A stretch of 64,000 bases of DNA, from NCBI RefSeq assembly GCF_024508665.1, contig NZ_JANINP010000007.1, forward strand, positions 62,001-126,000, written 5' to 3'. Positions 42,472 through 52,571 of this stretch are shown here, piece after piece. A program made the translations under genes and the position numbers. Positions within the stretch are counted from its first letter, which is position 1. Each line of letters begins with the position of its first letter. The DNA is from Sphingomonas sp. Its GTDB lineage: Bacteria > Pseudomonadota > Alphaproteobacteria > Sphingomonadales > Sphingomonadaceae. The notes under the pieces are model-generated. The model was not told the origin of the DNA and made no database searches. It saw only the letters and a list, made by a program, of their open reading frames with translations.

Positions 42472-45400
42472 ATGTCACGTTTCTTCATCAACCGGCCGAT
42501 CTTCGCCTGGGTGATCGCGATCGTCCTGATGCTGGCCGGCATCATCGCGATCCGGTCGTTGCCGATCGCGCAATTCCCCAGCATCGCGCCACCGTCGATC
42601 TCGATCACCGCGACCTATCCGGGCGCGGACGCGCAGACGCTGGAAAATACGACGACCCAGATCATCGAGCAGCAGATGAAGGGGTTGGACCACCTTCGCT
42701 ACTTCTCGTCCTCGTCCTCGTCGGCCGGCACCGTCACCATCACTTTGACCTTCGAACAGGGTACCAATCCCGACATCGCGCAGGTCCAGGTCCAGAACAA
42801 GCTGCAGGCGGCGACGCCGCTCCTGCCGCAGGAAGTCCAGCAGCAGGGTATCCAGGTCGCCAAGGCGACCCAGAACTTCCTGATGTTCATCGGCCTCTAT
42901 TCGGAAAATGGCGCACATGACGGCAAGGACCTTGCCGATATCGTCGCCACCAAGGTGCAGGATCCGCTCAGCCGGGTGAACGGCGTCGGCGATACGCAAT
43001 TGTTCGGCTCGCAATATGCGATGCGGATCTGGGTCGATCCGCTCAAGCTCAACAACTACGCGCTGACGATGACCGACGTGATGACCGCGGTCCGCGCCCA
43101 GAACGCGCAGGTCTCGGCCGGCCAGGTCGGCGGGTTGCCGGCGCCCAAGGAGCAGATGCTCAACGCGACCGTTTCGGTCCAGTCGCGTCTGAACACCCCC
43201 GAGCAATTCGCGCAGATTCGGCTGAAGAGCGGCGCCGACGGATCGGTGGTGCGGCTGGGCGACGTCGCACGGGTCGAACTGGGCGCCGAGAATTACGGGT
43301 TCGATGCGCAATATAACGGCAAGCCGGCGACCGGCATCGGCATCAAACTGGCGCCGGGCGCCAACGCGCTCAGCACGGTCGAGGCGGTGAAGGCGAAGGT
43401 CGACGAGGTCGCCAAGCAATTCCCGTCCGACGTGAAGGTCATCTACCCCTATGACACCACGCCGTTCGTGCGGCTGTCGGTGGAGCATGTCGTCGAGACT
43501 TTGGTCGAGGCGGTGGTGCTCGTCTTCCTGGTGATGTTCCTGTTCCTCCAGAACTTCCGCGCCACGCTGATCCCGACGATCGCCGTGCCGGTCGTGCTGC
43601 TGGGGACGTTCGCCGTGATGGCGCTGACCGGGTTCAGCATCAACACGCTGACCTTGTTCGGCATGGTGCTGGCGATCGGCCTGCTGGTCGACGACGCGAT
43701 CGTGGTGGTCGAGAATGTCGAGCGCCTGATCACGACCGAGGGGCTGAGTCCCAAGGACGCCGCGCGCAAGTCGATGGACGAGATCAGCAGCGCGCTGGTC
43801 GGTATCGGGCTTGTCTTGTCGGCGGTGTTCCTGCCCATGGCGTTCTTCGGCGGATCGACCGGCGTGATCTATCGCCAGTTCTCGCTGACGATCGTATCGG
43901 CCATGGCCTTGTCGGTGATGGTCGCTTTGATCCTGACCCCCGCTTTGTGCGCGACCATCCTGAAGCCCCATGACGCGAACAAGAGCGAGGGTAACGGCCT
44001 GCTGGCGCGCTTTTTCCGCTGGTTCAACGACAAGTTCGAACGCGGCCAGGTCCGCTACGAAAGAGGCGTGCGCTCGACCGCGCGCAGCTGGAAGCGCTCG
44101 ATGCTGATCTACGCATTGGTGGTGATCGGCATGGGGCTGCTGTTCTGGCGCTTGCCGACCGGCTTCCTGCCCGACGAGGACCAGGGCTATGTCATCGCCA
44201 TCGTCCAGGGACCGTCGGGCGCGACGACCAGCCGCACCGCCAAGGGGCTCGACCTCGTGCGAAACCATTTCCTGCAGGATGAAAAGGCGAACGTCCAAGG
44301 CGTCTTCACCGTCAATGGCTTCAGCTTCGCGGGCGCCGGCCAGAATAGCGGCATCGCCTGGATTCCGCTCAAGCCCTGGTCGGAACGCAAAGGCGGGCAG
44401 AACAGTGCTGCGGCTATTTCGGGCCGGGCGATGGGTACCTTTTCGCAGTACAAGGACGGCATGATCTTCGCGATCGTGCCGCCCGCGGTCTCCGAACTCG
44501 GCAACGCGACCGGTTTCGATCTGCAGTTGGTCGATACCGGGGCAATCGGACACGACCGGCTGATCCAGGCCCGCAACATGATGCTGGGCATGGCATCCCA
44601 AGACAAAAATCTGGTCGGCGTGCGTCCCAACTCGCTGGAGGATGCTCCGCAGCTCAAGGTCGATATCGACCAGGACAAAGCGCGCGCGCTCGGGCTCGAT
44701 CTCGGCGAGGTGAACTCCACCATCTCCGCGGCGTGGGGTGGCGCCTATATCAACGACTTCATTGACCGTGGCCGTGTGAAGCGCGTCTACGTCCAGGCCG
44801 ACGCTCCGTACCGGCTCAAGCCCGAGGATATCGGCAGCTTCTACGTGCGTTCCAACAACGGCCAGATGGCGCCCTATACGGCGTTCTCGACGCTGGACTG
44901 GGCACAGGCGCCGGTGCAGCTGACGCGCTATAACGGTCAGCCGGCGATCGAAATCCAGGGTGCGCCCGCGCCCGGCGTGGCGTCGGGCGCGGCGATGAAG
45001 GCGATGGAGGCTATCCATGCCAAGCTTCCCCCCGGCACCGCGCTCGAATGGACCGGCCTGTCCTATGAGGAGCGGTTGTCGGGTGGGCAGGCTCCGGCGC
45101 TCTATGCATTGTCGCTGCTGATCGTATTCCTGTGCCTTGCCGCCCTGTATGAAAGCTGGTCGGTGCCGATCTCGGTCTTGCTGGTCGTGCCGCTCGGCGT
45201 GCTCGGCGCCTTGCTTGCCGCGACCATCACCGGGCTCAACAACGACATTTATCTCCAGGTCGGCTTGATCACGACGATCGGCGTGTCGGCGAAGAACGCC
45301 ATCCTGATCGTCGAGTTCGCCGAGGAGAAGATGCGCGACGGACTCAACGCGTTCGAGGCGGCGGTCGCCGCAGCCAAGCTGCGCTTGCGTCCGATCCTGA

Positions 45401-45639
45401 TGACCAGCTTTGCCTTCGTCTTCGGCGTGTTCCCGCTGGCGATCGCCGCTGGCGCCGGGGCGGGCGGGCAGCATGCCATCGGCCGGGCGGTCGTGGGCGG
45501 CATGCTGTCGGCGACCATCCTCGCCATCTTCTTCGTGCCGATGTTCTTCGTGGTCGTGCTGCGGCTGTTCGGCCAGCACGGCGAACGCGACACCGCGACC
45601 GACCACGATACCGGTGCGGTCTCGCCGCAGGGAGCCTGA
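42472..45639 (+). CDS. RND multidrug efflux permease (AcrB/MexB, HAE1 family)
   Basis: 1055 residues, normal for HAE1 pumps. Starts [23 protein letters not shown]; contains [15 protein letters not shown] with the paired Asp of the proton relay in helix 4, the RND signature GxxxxDxxxxxxEN-like segments, and repeated large periplasmic loops with twelve membrane helices. C-terminal [16 protein letters not shown] is typical. It exports drugs, detergents or solvents by proton antiport. It lies between the adaptor and the outer-membrane factor. Confidence 0.97.
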   Translation: MSRFFINRPIFAWVIAIVLMLAGIIAIRSLPIAQFPSIAPPSISITATYPGADAQTLENTTTQIIEQQMKGLDHLRYFSSSSSSAGTVTITLTFEQGTNPDIAQVQVQNKLQAATPLLPQEVQQQGIQVAKATQNFLMFIGLYSENGAHDGKDLADIVATKVQDPLSRVNGVGDTQLFGSQYAMRIWVDPLKLNNYALTMTDVMTAVRAQNAQVSAGQVGGLPAPKEQMLNATVSVQSRLNTPEQFAQIRLKSGADGSVVRLGDVARVELGAENYGFDAQYNGKPATGIGIKLAPGANALSTVEAVKAKVDEVAKQFPSDVKVIYPYDTTPFVRLSVEHVVETLVEAVVLVFLVMFLFLQNFRATLIPTIAVPVVLLGTFAVMALTGFSINTLTLFGMVLAIGLLVDDAIVVVENVERLITTEGLSPKDAARKSMDEISSALVGIGLVLSAVFLPMAFFGGSTGVIYRQFSLTIVSAMALSVMVALILTPALCATILKPHDANKSEGNGLLARFFRWFNDKFERGQVRYERGVRSTARSWKRSMLIYALVVIGMGLLFWRLPTGFLPDEDQGYVIAIVQGPSGATTSRTAKGLDLVRNHFLQDEKANVQGVFTVNGFSFAGAGQNSGIAWIPLKPWSERKGGQNSAAAISGRAMGTFSQYKDGMIFAIVPPAVSELGNATGFDLQLVDTGAIGHDRLIQARNMMLGMASQDKNLVGVRPNSLEDAPQLKVDIDQDKARALGLDLGEVNSTISAAWGGAYINDFIDRGRVKRVYVQADAPYRLKPEDIGSFYVRSNNGQMAPYTAFSTLDWAQAPVQLTRYNGQPAIEIQGAPAPGVASGAAMKAMEAIHAKLPPGTALEWTGLSYEERLSGGQAPALYALSLLIVFLCLAALYESWSVPISVLLVVPLGVLGALLAATITGLNNDIYLQVGLITTIGVSAKNAILIVEFAEEKMRDGLNAFEAAVAAAKLRLRPILMTSFAFVFGVFPLAIAAGAGAGGQHAIGRAVVGGMLSATILAIFFVPMFFVVVLRLFGQHGERDTATDHDTGAVSPQGA

Positions 45640-45642
45640 TCC

Positions 45643-47070
45643 GTGACTGTTCGTCCCATCCTCGCCCTCCTGCTTGCCGGCAGCACGCTGTCCGCTTGCA
45701 ACCTGGCTCCCAAATATGTCCGGCCTTCGGGCGCCGTTCCCGCTACGCTACCAGAGGGGGGCATCTATCCGCGCGCCGCGACCGACGCGCCCGATGTCAC
45801 CGCGATCGGCTGGCGCGACTTCTTCACCGACGAACGTCTGCGCCAGGTCATCCAGCTCGGGCTCGACAATAATCGCGATTTGCGGCTGGCCGCGGCGAAC
45901 GTGCTCCAGGCGCGCGCGCAATATCGCGTCCAGCGCGCCGATATCCTGCCGAGCATCAGCGCCAACGGGTCGGCCACCTATACGAACACCGCAGGTGCGG
46001 CCGCGAACACCGGGGGGGCAGCCGGCGGCGGCTCGTCGACGGACATCCAGTATTTCCAGGCCAATGTCGGTTTCTCGGCGTTCGAGCTCGACCTGTTCGG
46101 GCGGCTGCGCAACCTGTCCAAGGCCGCGCTCGAACAATATTTCGCAACCGAAGAAGCGCAGCGCACGACACGGATCAGCCTGATCGCGGAAATCGCCACT
46201 GCCTGGCTGACGCTCGCGTCCGACCAGGAACAATTGCGGCTGTCGCAAAACACCCTCAAGACGTTCGAACAGACGCTCGACCTGACGCGCGCCCAATTCC
46301 GCATCGGCGTCGCCTCCGAGCTCGAATCGCGGCAGGCCGAAACCAATTATCAGGCGGCGCGCAACGATATCGCCACGCTCCAGACCAGGATCGCGCAGGA
46401 CCAGAATGCGCTCAACCTGCTCGCCGGGACGACGGTCTCGGCCGATCTGTTGCCGGCGGCGCTTGGCGATGGCCGGGTGACTCGCGGCGCCTTGCCCGCC
46501 AACCTGTCGTCGGACGTGCTGTTGCGACGCCCCGACGTACTCCAGGCCGAGCATCAGTTGGTTGCGCAAAACGCGAATATCGGTGCGGCGCGCGCCGCCT
46601 TCTTCCCGCGCATCTCGCTGACCGCGGCGCTGGGCACGATCAGCAGCGGGCTGACCGGGCTGTTCGGGGCGGGGACGGGCACCTACAATGTCGCCCCCTC
46701 AGTCGCGCTGCCGCTGTTCGATGCCGGCCGTAACAAGGGCAATCTCGATTACGCCAAGGCGTCGCAACAGGCCGCCGTGGCGACGTACGAAAAGACCATC
46801 CAGACCGCCTTTCGCGAAGTCGCCGACGCGCTCGCGCAGCGCGGCACGATCGACGAGCAGGTTTCCGCCCAGACCGCGCGCGCCAATGCCGCGCAGGTCG
46901 CGGCCAAATTGTCCGACGCGCGCTATCGCGCGGGCGTCGACAGCTTCCTGGTCGCGCTCGACGCGCAACGAACAGCCTATGCGGCTGAACAGCAATTGGT
47001 GACCACACGAACGAGCCGGGCGAGCAACCTGGTCGAGTTATATCGTGCACTCGGCGGCGGGCTTCAGTGA
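45643..47070 (+). CDS. RND outer-membrane factor lipoprotein (NodT/OprM)
   Basis: 475 residues from GTG 45643. Lipobox in ALLLAGSTLSACNLAPKY. OMF helices (LGLDNNRDLRLAAANVLQARAQYRVQRADILPSISANGSA) repeat twice, with the paired motif DVLLRRPDVLQAEHQLVAQNANIGAARAAFFPRISLTAALG, standard for NodT-type trimeric channels. It begins 4 bp after the pump gene and completes the tripartite exporter. Confidence 0.95.
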   Translation: MTVRPILALLLAGSTLSACNLAPKYVRPSGAVPATLPEGGIYPRAATDAPDVTAIGWRDFFTDERLRQVIQLGLDNNRDLRLAAANVLQARAQYRVQRADILPSISANGSATYTNTAGAAANTGGAAGGGSSTDIQYFQANVGFSAFELDLFGRLRNLSKAALEQYFATEEAQRTTRISLIAEIATAWLTLASDQEQLRLSQNTLKTFEQTLDLTRAQFRIGVASELESRQAETNYQAARNDIATLQTRIAQDQNALNLLAGTTVSADLLPAALGDGRVTRGALPANLSSDVLLRRPDVLQAEHQLVAQNANIGAARAAFFPRISLTAALGTISSGLTGLFGAGTGTYNVAPSVALPLFDAGRNKGNLDYAKASQQAAVATYEKTIQTAFREVADALAQRGTIDEQVSAQTARANAAQVAAKLSDARYRAGVDSFLVALDAQRTAYAAEQQLVTTRTSRASNLVELYRALGGGLQ

Positions 47071-47142
47071 ACGATTAGACCACCCGCTTGCCTTTTGGCG
47101 CAATAAGCATAACCTCTCTTCGAAAATGAGGAGAGGGTGGTG

Positions 47143-47406
47143 ATGAAAGATATCGACCTCGCTACCGAAAACGGCAGCGACAAGACGATGTTGATCCTGC
47201 AAAGCCTGTTGTGTGTATTGCGTGAAAAGAACCTGCTGACGCGCGCGGATATCGAGAATCTGTGCGAGAAAGTGGCCAGTGCGGCCGACGAGGCGCAGAA
47301 TGCGTTACCCTGTTGCAGCGCGAGCGCGCTGGCAGCGGCCAGCGAGATGGGCAAGATCGGCGACTATATCGGGCGGCGCTACGGCGGAAAGCACCGCCGG
47401 AACTGA
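47143..47406 (+). CDS. small hypothetical cytoplasmic protein
   Basis: 87 residues from ATG 47143, with GAGGAGAGGG upstream. It is helical: [38 protein letters not shown], then [32 protein letters not shown] with a Cys pair and basic tail. Such short proteins occur in sphingomonads near ribosomal genes, but no function is known. It precedes rpsU on the same strand by 154 bp. Confidence 0.75.
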   Translation: MKDIDLATENGSDKTMLILQSLLCVLREKNLLTRADIENLCEKVASAADEAQNALPCCSASALAAASEMGKIGDYIGRRYGGKHRRN

Positions 47407-47560
47407 GTCGGCGCGCCGGAAGCACGCTTCACGGCTGCGGCCAAGGCGCAACAGTCGACTCGCTTGCCTTTTGTCGAACCCGCTGTTAGGAGCCGCGCAC
47501 TTCACGCCCGGACTTTGTCTGGGGCGGCCATATCCATTTGATCTGGAGTTGACGGGTTTT

Positions 47561-47767
47561 ATGCAAATCATCGTGCGCGATAACAATGTCGATCAGGCGC
47601 TTCGGGCTCTCAAGAAGAAGCTCCAGCGCGAAGGCGTGTATCGCGAGATGAAGCTGCGCCGTCATTACGAGAAGCCCAGCGAGAAGCGTGCGCGCGAGCG
47701 CGCCGCCGCCGTTCGCCGTGCGCGCAAGCTCGAGCGCAAGCGGATGGAGCGCGACGGGGCCAAGTAA
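47561..47767 (+). CDS. rpsU: 30S ribosomal protein S21
   Basis: 68 residues starting [30 protein letters not shown], then an Arg/Lys-rich tail ([29 protein letters not shown]). Standard S21 length for alphaproteobacteria; it binds the platform of the small subunit near 16S rRNA. The gene is followed by FKBP genes on the same strand. Confidence 0.96.
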   Translation: MQIIVRDNNVDQALRALKKKLQREGVYREMKLRRHYEKPSEKRARERAAAVRRARKLERKRMERDGAK

Positions 47768-47878
47768 GGCCTTTATCGTCGTTTGTATGGGGGCTTGCTA
47801 GGCGCGGCCCCCGGACCTACCGAGAACAGCGTGTCCCGGCCGCGGTCGTACGCGGCCTTTCCGTCGAGGCTTGCTCCC

Positions 47879-48520
47879 ATGTCCGTGACCGCCGTTCCCC
47901 TGCAACCCGTCAAGCGCAGCTATATCTGGCTGCTGTGGATCGGCATCGCCGTCGCGGTGATCGCCGCTTTCCTGCTCGCGCGGCAGGGGGACGATCTGTT
48001 CACCAGGTCGCAGCGCGGCTGGGACGTCAAGACGACGTCTTCTGGTCTCAAATACGAAGTGATCAAGCCGGGTACGGGCGCGTCGCCAACGGACACCGAC
48101 GTTGCGCTGGTCCAGTATGAAGGCCGCCTGCGCAACGGCAAGGTCTTCGACAAGTCGCAGCAGCCGATGCCGATGCCGGTCAAGGGCGTCGTCCCAGGCT
48201 TCAGCGAAGCGCTGAAGCTGATGCACAAGAATGAAAAGATCCGGGTCTGGATCCCCGCCGACCTCGCTTATGGCGCGCAGGACCAGAAGGATCAGCAGGG
48301 CAATGTCGTCCTGCCGGCGAATTCGCCGTTGATGTTCGATATCGAGCTCAAGGATTTCCTGCCGCAAGCGGTGGTCGAACAATATCAGCGGCAGATGCAG
48401 ATGATGAACGGCGGTGCCGGTGGCATGGGCGGTCCCGGCGGGCCGGGCGGTGCGCCTGGCGGTGCCGGTGGCCCGCCCCCGGGCGGCGGCGAGAGCCTCG
48501 TCCCTCCTCCAGGACAGTGA
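47879..48520 (+). CDS. FKBP-type peptidyl-prolyl isomerase (copy 1), membrane-anchored
   Basis: 213 residues. An N-terminal helix (IWLLWIGIAVAVIAAFLLA) anchors the protein; the FKBP domain spans about 50-165 with VKTTSSGLKYEVIKPGTGASPTDTDVALVQYEGRL, VFDKSQQPMPMPVKGVVPGFSEALKLM and IWIPADLAYGAQ-type loop (WIPADLAYGA), ending FDIELKDF. The tail is Gly/Pro/Met-rich. It catalyses proline isomerisation of envelope proteins. First of three tandem FKBP genes. Confidence 0.92.
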   Translation: MSVTAVPLQPVKRSYIWLLWIGIAVAVIAAFLLARQGDDLFTRSQRGWDVKTTSSGLKYEVIKPGTGASPTDTDVALVQYEGRLRNGKVFDKSQQPMPMPVKGVVPGFSEALKLMHKNEKIRVWIPADLAYGAQDQKDQQGNVVLPANSPLMFDIELKDFLPQAVVEQYQRQMQMMNGGAGGMGGPGGPGGAPGGAGGPPPGGGESLVPPPGQ

Positions 48521-48531
48521 ACCGATAGAAC

Positions 48532-49209
48532 ATGGCTGATACTATTGCCCCGAAGGCGCCCGCAAAGGCGCCGCTCGATCCGCGCGCGAAGCGCGTCCTG
48601 TGGCTGGGCATCGTGCTCGCCGTGTTGGGCGCCGGTGCATTGCTGTTCAGCATGTTCATGTGGTGGGGCGGCAGCGCGCGCGACTCGCTGACCATGACGT
48701 TCAATTCATGGGCGCCGGGCGTGAAGACCACCTCCTCGGGGCTGCAGTACAAGGTGCTCACCCCGGGTAAGGGCAAGAACCCGACCGACACCGACGTCGC
48801 GCTGATCAATTACGAAGGCAAATTGCTTGACGGCACGACCTTCGACAAGTCGCAGCAGCCGACGCCGATGCCGATTAAGGGCGTTGTCCCCGGCTTCAGC
48901 GAGGCGCTGAAGCTGATGAGCAAGGGCGCGAAGTTCCGCGTCTGGATTCCCGCCAAGCTCGGCTATGGCGACAAGGGCGCGGGGCCGATTCCGGCCAATG
49001 CGACCCTGGTCTTCGACATCGAGCTGATCGACTTCCTGCCTCAGGCGGTCATCGAGCAATATCAGAAGCAGATGATGCAAAGCATGGGCGGCGCTGGCGG
49101 TGCTGGTGGACCTCCCGGCGCCGGCGGTGCGGCTCCAGGCGGCGAGCCAGGCGGTGCGCCTGCCCCGACAGGCAACGCCGCAGCGCCGGCCGCGCCGACC
49201 GGCAAGTAG
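48532..49209 (+). CDS. FKBP-type peptidyl-prolyl isomerase (copy 2), membrane-anchored
   Basis: 225 residues. N-terminal helix (VLWLGIVLAVLGAGALLFSMFMWW), FKBP domain KTTSSGLQYKVLTPGKGKNPTDTDVALINYEGKL through FDIELIDFLPQAVIEQYQKQMM, and a Gly/Ala/Pro-rich tail. Very similar to copy 1, with the same domain order, and 11 bp downstream of it, indicating tandem duplication and an operon. Confidence 0.92.
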   Translation: MADTIAPKAPAKAPLDPRAKRVLWLGIVLAVLGAGALLFSMFMWWGGSARDSLTMTFNSWAPGVKTTSSGLQYKVLTPGKGKNPTDTDVALINYEGKLLDGTTFDKSQQPTPMPIKGVVPGFSEALKLMSKGAKFRVWIPAKLGYGDKGAGPIPANATLVFDIELIDFLPQAVIEQYQKQMMQSMGGAGGAGGPPGAGGAAPGGEPGGAPAPTGNAAAPAAPTGK

Positions 49210-49219
49210 GCAAGACGCC

Positions 49220-49780
49220 ATGGGGCTGAGGATCGCGACGGCTTGCCTGATCGGCGCGCTGTCGGTCACGATGGCCATGGTCCCGGCGTCTGGCAAGAAA
49301 GCGCCAGCCGCGAAAAGGACGGCCGCCGCCAAAAGGACTGCTGCCGCCAAAAGGACTGCTGCCGCCAAGGTGCCGGCGGTGCCGCTGTCGCCCGAGGACG
49401 CATTCCTGGCCAGGAATCGCCGGCAGCGCGGCGTGGTTCAGACCGCTTCCGGCATACAATATCGGGTGATCAAGCCGGCGACGGGGGCGCACCCCACCGA
49501 TACGGACGTCGCCTTGGTCAATTATGACGGCAAGCTGGTCGACGGCACGCGCTTCGACAAATCGACCCAGCCGACACCGATGCCGGTTTCGGGAGTGGTG
49601 CCGGGCTTCAGCGAGGCGCTGAAGCTGATGGCCAAGGGCGAGACGCTGCGCGTGTGGATCCCGTCGCGGCTGGCTTATGGCGCCGAGGATCAGCGCGACG
49701 AGCAAGGCAAGGTCGTCATCCCGGGCAAGTCGACCTTGGTGTTCGACATCGAGCTCGTCGACTTCCGGCCACAATCCTGA
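49220..49780 (+). CDS. FKBP-type peptidyl-prolyl isomerase (copy 3), exported
   Basis: 186 residues from ATG 49220. Signal-like MGLRIATACLIGALSVTMAMVPASG, then a Lys-rich linker of K-R-T-A-A-A repeats encoded by 18-bp tandem units. The FKBP domain (VVQTASGIQYRVIKPATGAHPTDTDVALVNYDGKL ... WIPSRLAYGAED ... FDIELVDFRPQ) matches copies 1 and 2, but the C-terminal Gly-rich tail is absent. Likely periplasmic soluble. Third gene of the cluster, 10 bp after copy 2. Confidence 0.9.
   Translation: MGLRIATACLIGALSVTMAMVPASGKKAPAAKRTAAAKRTAAAKRTAAAKVPAVPLSPEDAFLARNRRQRGVVQTASGIQYRVIKPATGAHPTDTDVALVNYDGKLVDGTRFDKSTQPTPMPVSGVVPGFSEALKLMAKGETLRVWIPSRLAYGAEDQRDEQGKVVIPGKSTLVFDIELVDFRPQS
49307..49366 (+). 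repeat. 18-bp tandem repeat in the FKBP-3 linker
   Basis: Two identical copies of gccgccaaaaggactgct (49322-49339 and 49340-49357) with a degenerate copy before and a partial one after, encoding K-R-T-A-A-A repeats. A slippage-prone linker in an exported isomerase. Confidence 0.85.
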
Positions 49781-49914
49781 CTCCGGGGCGTGCGATGCTC
49801 CGGCGGGCAACCGGAACTCGCCTGTCCGCTGCCGTCCCACACAACCCAGGCTGCGCATAGCGCACTTGCATTATACTCGCTCCGGGCGCATCGGCGGCGG
49901 GCAAGGAGGTGGCG

Positions 49915-51393
49915 ATGACTGCCGCTGAGACTGCCTTGCTGCTCGCCCGGATCCAGTTCGGGTTCACCGTCAGCTTTCATTTCATTTTTCCCAGCTTTTC
50001 GATCGGCCTGGCGAGTTACCTGATGGTGCTCGAGGGGCTGTGGCTGCGCACGGGAAAGTCGGTCTATCTCGACCTGTTCCGTTTCTGGGTGAAGATCTTC
50101 GCGGTCGCGTTCGCCATGGGCGTCGTGTCGGGAATCGTCATGTCCTATCAGTTCGGCACCAATTGGTCGGTCTTCTCCGACAAGGCGGGTCCGGTGATCG
50201 GACCGCTGATGGCCTATGAAGTGCTGACCGCGTTCTTCCTCGAAGCCGGTTTCCTGGGCGTGATGCTGTTCGGGATGAAGCGGGTGGGGAAGGGTCTGCA
50301 TTTCGCTGCGACCTGCATGGTCGCGCTCGGCACCTTCATCTCCGCTTTCTGGATCCTGAGCGTCAACAGCTGGATGCAGACGCCGACCGGGTTCGCGATG
50401 AATGCACAGGGGCAGTTCGTCGTCGCCGGATCCTGGGCGGCGGTGATCTTCAACCCGAGCTTTCCGTATCGGTTGGTGCACACGGTGATCGCGGCGTATC
50501 TGACGACTTCGCTGGTGGTCGGGGCTTGTGGCGCCTGGCATTTGCTCGCCGATGCGCGGCGCCGCGGCAAAGCCGCGTCGTCGGACGAGCCTCGCGGCTC
50601 GCCGGCCGCCGCAGCGAGTCCTGGAGCGACACCGTCGCTCCAGGCCGCTCGCACCATGTTCTCGATGGCGATGTGGATGGCCGCGCTGGTCGCGCCGGTT
50701 CAGATCCTTGCCGGGGATCAGCAGGGTCTCAACACGCTCGAGCATCAACCGGCCAAGGTGCTGGCGATGGAAGGCGATTTCGATCCGAGTCCGAACGGTG
50801 CGCCGCTGGTCCTGTTCGGGCTGCCGTCCAACGCCGATGGCAAGGTCCATTACAAGGTCGAGATCCCCTATGCCGGTTCGCTGATCCTGAAGCACGACCC
50901 CCATGCGCCGCTCCAGGGACTGAAGGATTTTCCGCGCGATCAATGGGCGCCGGTCGCGGTCGTGTTCTGGTCGTTTCGGGTGATGGTCGGACTGGGCCTG
51001 GCGATGCTCGGATTGGGATTGTGTAGCCTGGCCGCGCGCATGCGGCGCAAGCTGTACGATTGGAAGTGGTTGCACCGCGCCGCCTTGGTGATGGGGCCGT
51101 CGGGCTTCGTCGCGGTGATTGCAGGCTGGATCACGACCGAGGTCGGGCGCCAACCCTGGACGATTTATGGCCTGCTCAGGACCAGCCAGTCGGCCTCGCC
51201 GCTGGCCACGCCAGCCGTCGCGACCTCGCTGGCAGCGTTCGTAATCGTCTATTTCGCGGTGTTCGGGATCGGCGTCTGGTACATCCTGAAGCTGATGCAG
51301 AAGGGGCCCGGGGCGCACGAAACCGAATTGTCGGACGCGCCGATCCGGACCGCCGGCATCACGCCCGCCGCTCAGATGGGAGACGAGCCATGA
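49915..51393 (+). CDS. cydA: cytochrome bd ubiquinol oxidase subunit I (CIO type)
   Basis: 492 residues from ATG 49915 with AGGAGG at ideal spacing. Quinol oxidase features: ARIQFGFTVSFHFIFPSFSIGLASY (heme ligand His), VVSGIVMSYQFGTNWSVFSDKAGPVIGPLMAYEVLTAFFLEAGF, a short Q-loop, and ITTEVGRQPWTIYGLLRT (GRQPW). The short Q-loop and DUF2474 partner suggest the cyanide-insensitive (CioA) type. It reduces O2 to water from quinol. First of cydAB plus a small subunit; ATGA overlap with cydB. Confidence 0.95.
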   Translation: MTAAETALLLARIQFGFTVSFHFIFPSFSIGLASYLMVLEGLWLRTGKSVYLDLFRFWVKIFAVAFAMGVVSGIVMSYQFGTNWSVFSDKAGPVIGPLMAYEVLTAFFLEAGFLGVMLFGMKRVGKGLHFAATCMVALGTFISAFWILSVNSWMQTPTGFAMNAQGQFVVAGSWAAVIFNPSFPYRLVHTVIAAYLTTSLVVGACGAWHLLADARRRGKAASSDEPRGSPAAAASPGATPSLQAARTMFSMAMWMAALVAPVQILAGDQQGLNTLEHQPAKVLAMEGDFDPSPNGAPLVLFGLPSNADGKVHYKVEIPYAGSLILKHDPHAPLQGLKDFPRDQWAPVAVVFWSFRVMVGLGLAMLGLGLCSLAARMRRKLYDWKWLHRAALVMGPSGFVAVIAGWITTEVGRQPWTIYGLLRTSQSASPLATPAVATSLAAFVIVYFAVFGIGVWYILKLMQKGPGAHETELSDAPIRTAGITPAAQMGDEP

Positions 51394-52400
51394 CCGTCGA
51401 TCCCACGCTTGCCTATATCTGGGCGTTCGTCATCGCCTTTGCCGTGTTCATGTACGTGGTGATGGACGGGTTCGACCTGGGCATCGGCATCCTGTTCCCG
51501 GCGTTCGGCGTCGGCGAGGAACGCGACCAGGCGATGAACGCTATCGCGCCCGTATGGGACGGCAACGAGACCTGGCTGGTGCTGGGCGGCGGCGGGCTGA
51601 TGGCAGCGTTCCCGCTCGCTTTCGCGATCCTGATGCCGGCAATGTATCCGCCGATCATCGCGATGCTGCTCGGCCTGGTGTTCCGCGGCGTCGCGTTCGA
51701 GTTCCGCTGGCGCGATCCGCGGCACCGCGCGTTCTGGGATATTGCCTTCACCGCCGGATCGGTGACCGCCGCTTTGGCGCAGGGGATCGTGCTCGGTGCG
51801 CTACTCCAGGGCGTACAGGTATCGGGCCGCGCTTATGGCGGCGGCTGGCTCGACTGGTTGTCGCCCTTCTCGCTGCTCACCGGCGTCGGCACAGTGGCCG
51901 CTTATGCATTGCTCGGCAGCTGCTGGCTGATCTTCAAGACCGAGGGCGGGACTCAGGCGCATGCCTATCGCTTGGCGAAGGTCGCCGGTCTTGCCGCGGC
52001 TGTGGCCGTGATCGCGGTGAGCGCCGCGACGCCTTTCCTCGATCATCTTTATTACCAGCGCTGGTTCGCCTTCCCGAACGTGCTGGTCGCCGCGCAAGTG
52101 CCGCTGCTGGTGGCGGTCCTGTCGCTCGCCTTCTGGTGGGCATTGCTCAGGAAGAAGGAGCTGATGCCCTTCCTGCTCACGCTCGCTCTCTACCTGCTAT
52201 GCTTCATCGGACTGGGGATCAGCATGTTTCCCGACATCGTGCCAGGATCGGTGTCGATCGTGCAGGCCGCATCGCCCGCGAATAGCCAGACCTTTATGCT
52301 GATCGGCACCGTGATCATGGTGCCCCTGATCCTGGCGTACACCGGCTGGTCCTACTGGGTGTTCCGCGGCAAGGTCGGCGAATCGGGCGGCTATCATTGA
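51390..52400 (+). CDS. cydB: cytochrome bd ubiquinol oxidase subunit II
   Basis: 336 residues from ATG 51390, overlapping cydA by ATGA. CydB signature: YIWAFVIAFAVFMYVVMDGFDLGIGILFP, WDGNETWLVLGGGGLMAAFPLAFAILMPAMY, FRGVAFEFRWRDPRHRAFWD. Eight to nine membrane helices support the heme subunit. The stop overlaps the start of the small DUF2474 gene (TGATG). Confidence 0.96.
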   Translation: MTVDPTLAYIWAFVIAFAVFMYVVMDGFDLGIGILFPAFGVGEERDQAMNAIAPVWDGNETWLVLGGGGLMAAFPLAFAILMPAMYPPIIAMLLGLVFRGVAFEFRWRDPRHRAFWDIAFTAGSVTAALAQGIVLGALLQGVQVSGRAYGGGWLDWLSPFSLLTGVGTVAAYALLGSCWLIFKTEGGTQAHAYRLAKVAGLAAAVAVIAVSAATPFLDHLYYQRWFAFPNVLVAAQVPLLVAVLSLAFWWALLRKKELMPFLLTLALYLLCFIGLGISMFPDIVPGSVSIVQAASPANSQTFMLIGTVIMVPLILAYTGWSYWVFRGKVGESGGYH

Positions 52401-52519
52401 TGGCCGACGACGCCGGTCCATTATGGAAGCGACTCTGCTGGATGGCGGCGATCTGGACGGCTAGCGTCGCGGCGCTGGCGGTTGTCGCGATGGCGATTCG
52501 TGCGGTGCTGCACGCTTGA
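52400..52519 (+). CDS. DUF2474 small subunit of cytochrome bd oxidase (CydX/CioC-like)
   Basis: 39 residues, one membrane helix (LCWMAAIWTASVAALAVVAMAI) after a polar MADDAGPLWKR. TGATG overlap with cydB. DUF2474 peptides follow cydAB of the CIO type and are thought to stabilise the oxidase. Position and length match. Confidence 0.88.
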   Translation: MADDAGPLWKRLCWMAAIWTASVAALAVVAMAIRAVLHA

Positions 52520-52571
52520 TCGCGCGGCGCTGCTGGGCCAGTGAAATCATGCGTCGCAAAGGGGGAAGCTA

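Noticed and set aside
42475..45606. Long antisense frame of about 1043 codons opposite the RND pump
   Set aside because: It mirrors the pump gene; the residues are His/Asp/Arg-rich with no family pattern, a usual artefact of high-GC genes.
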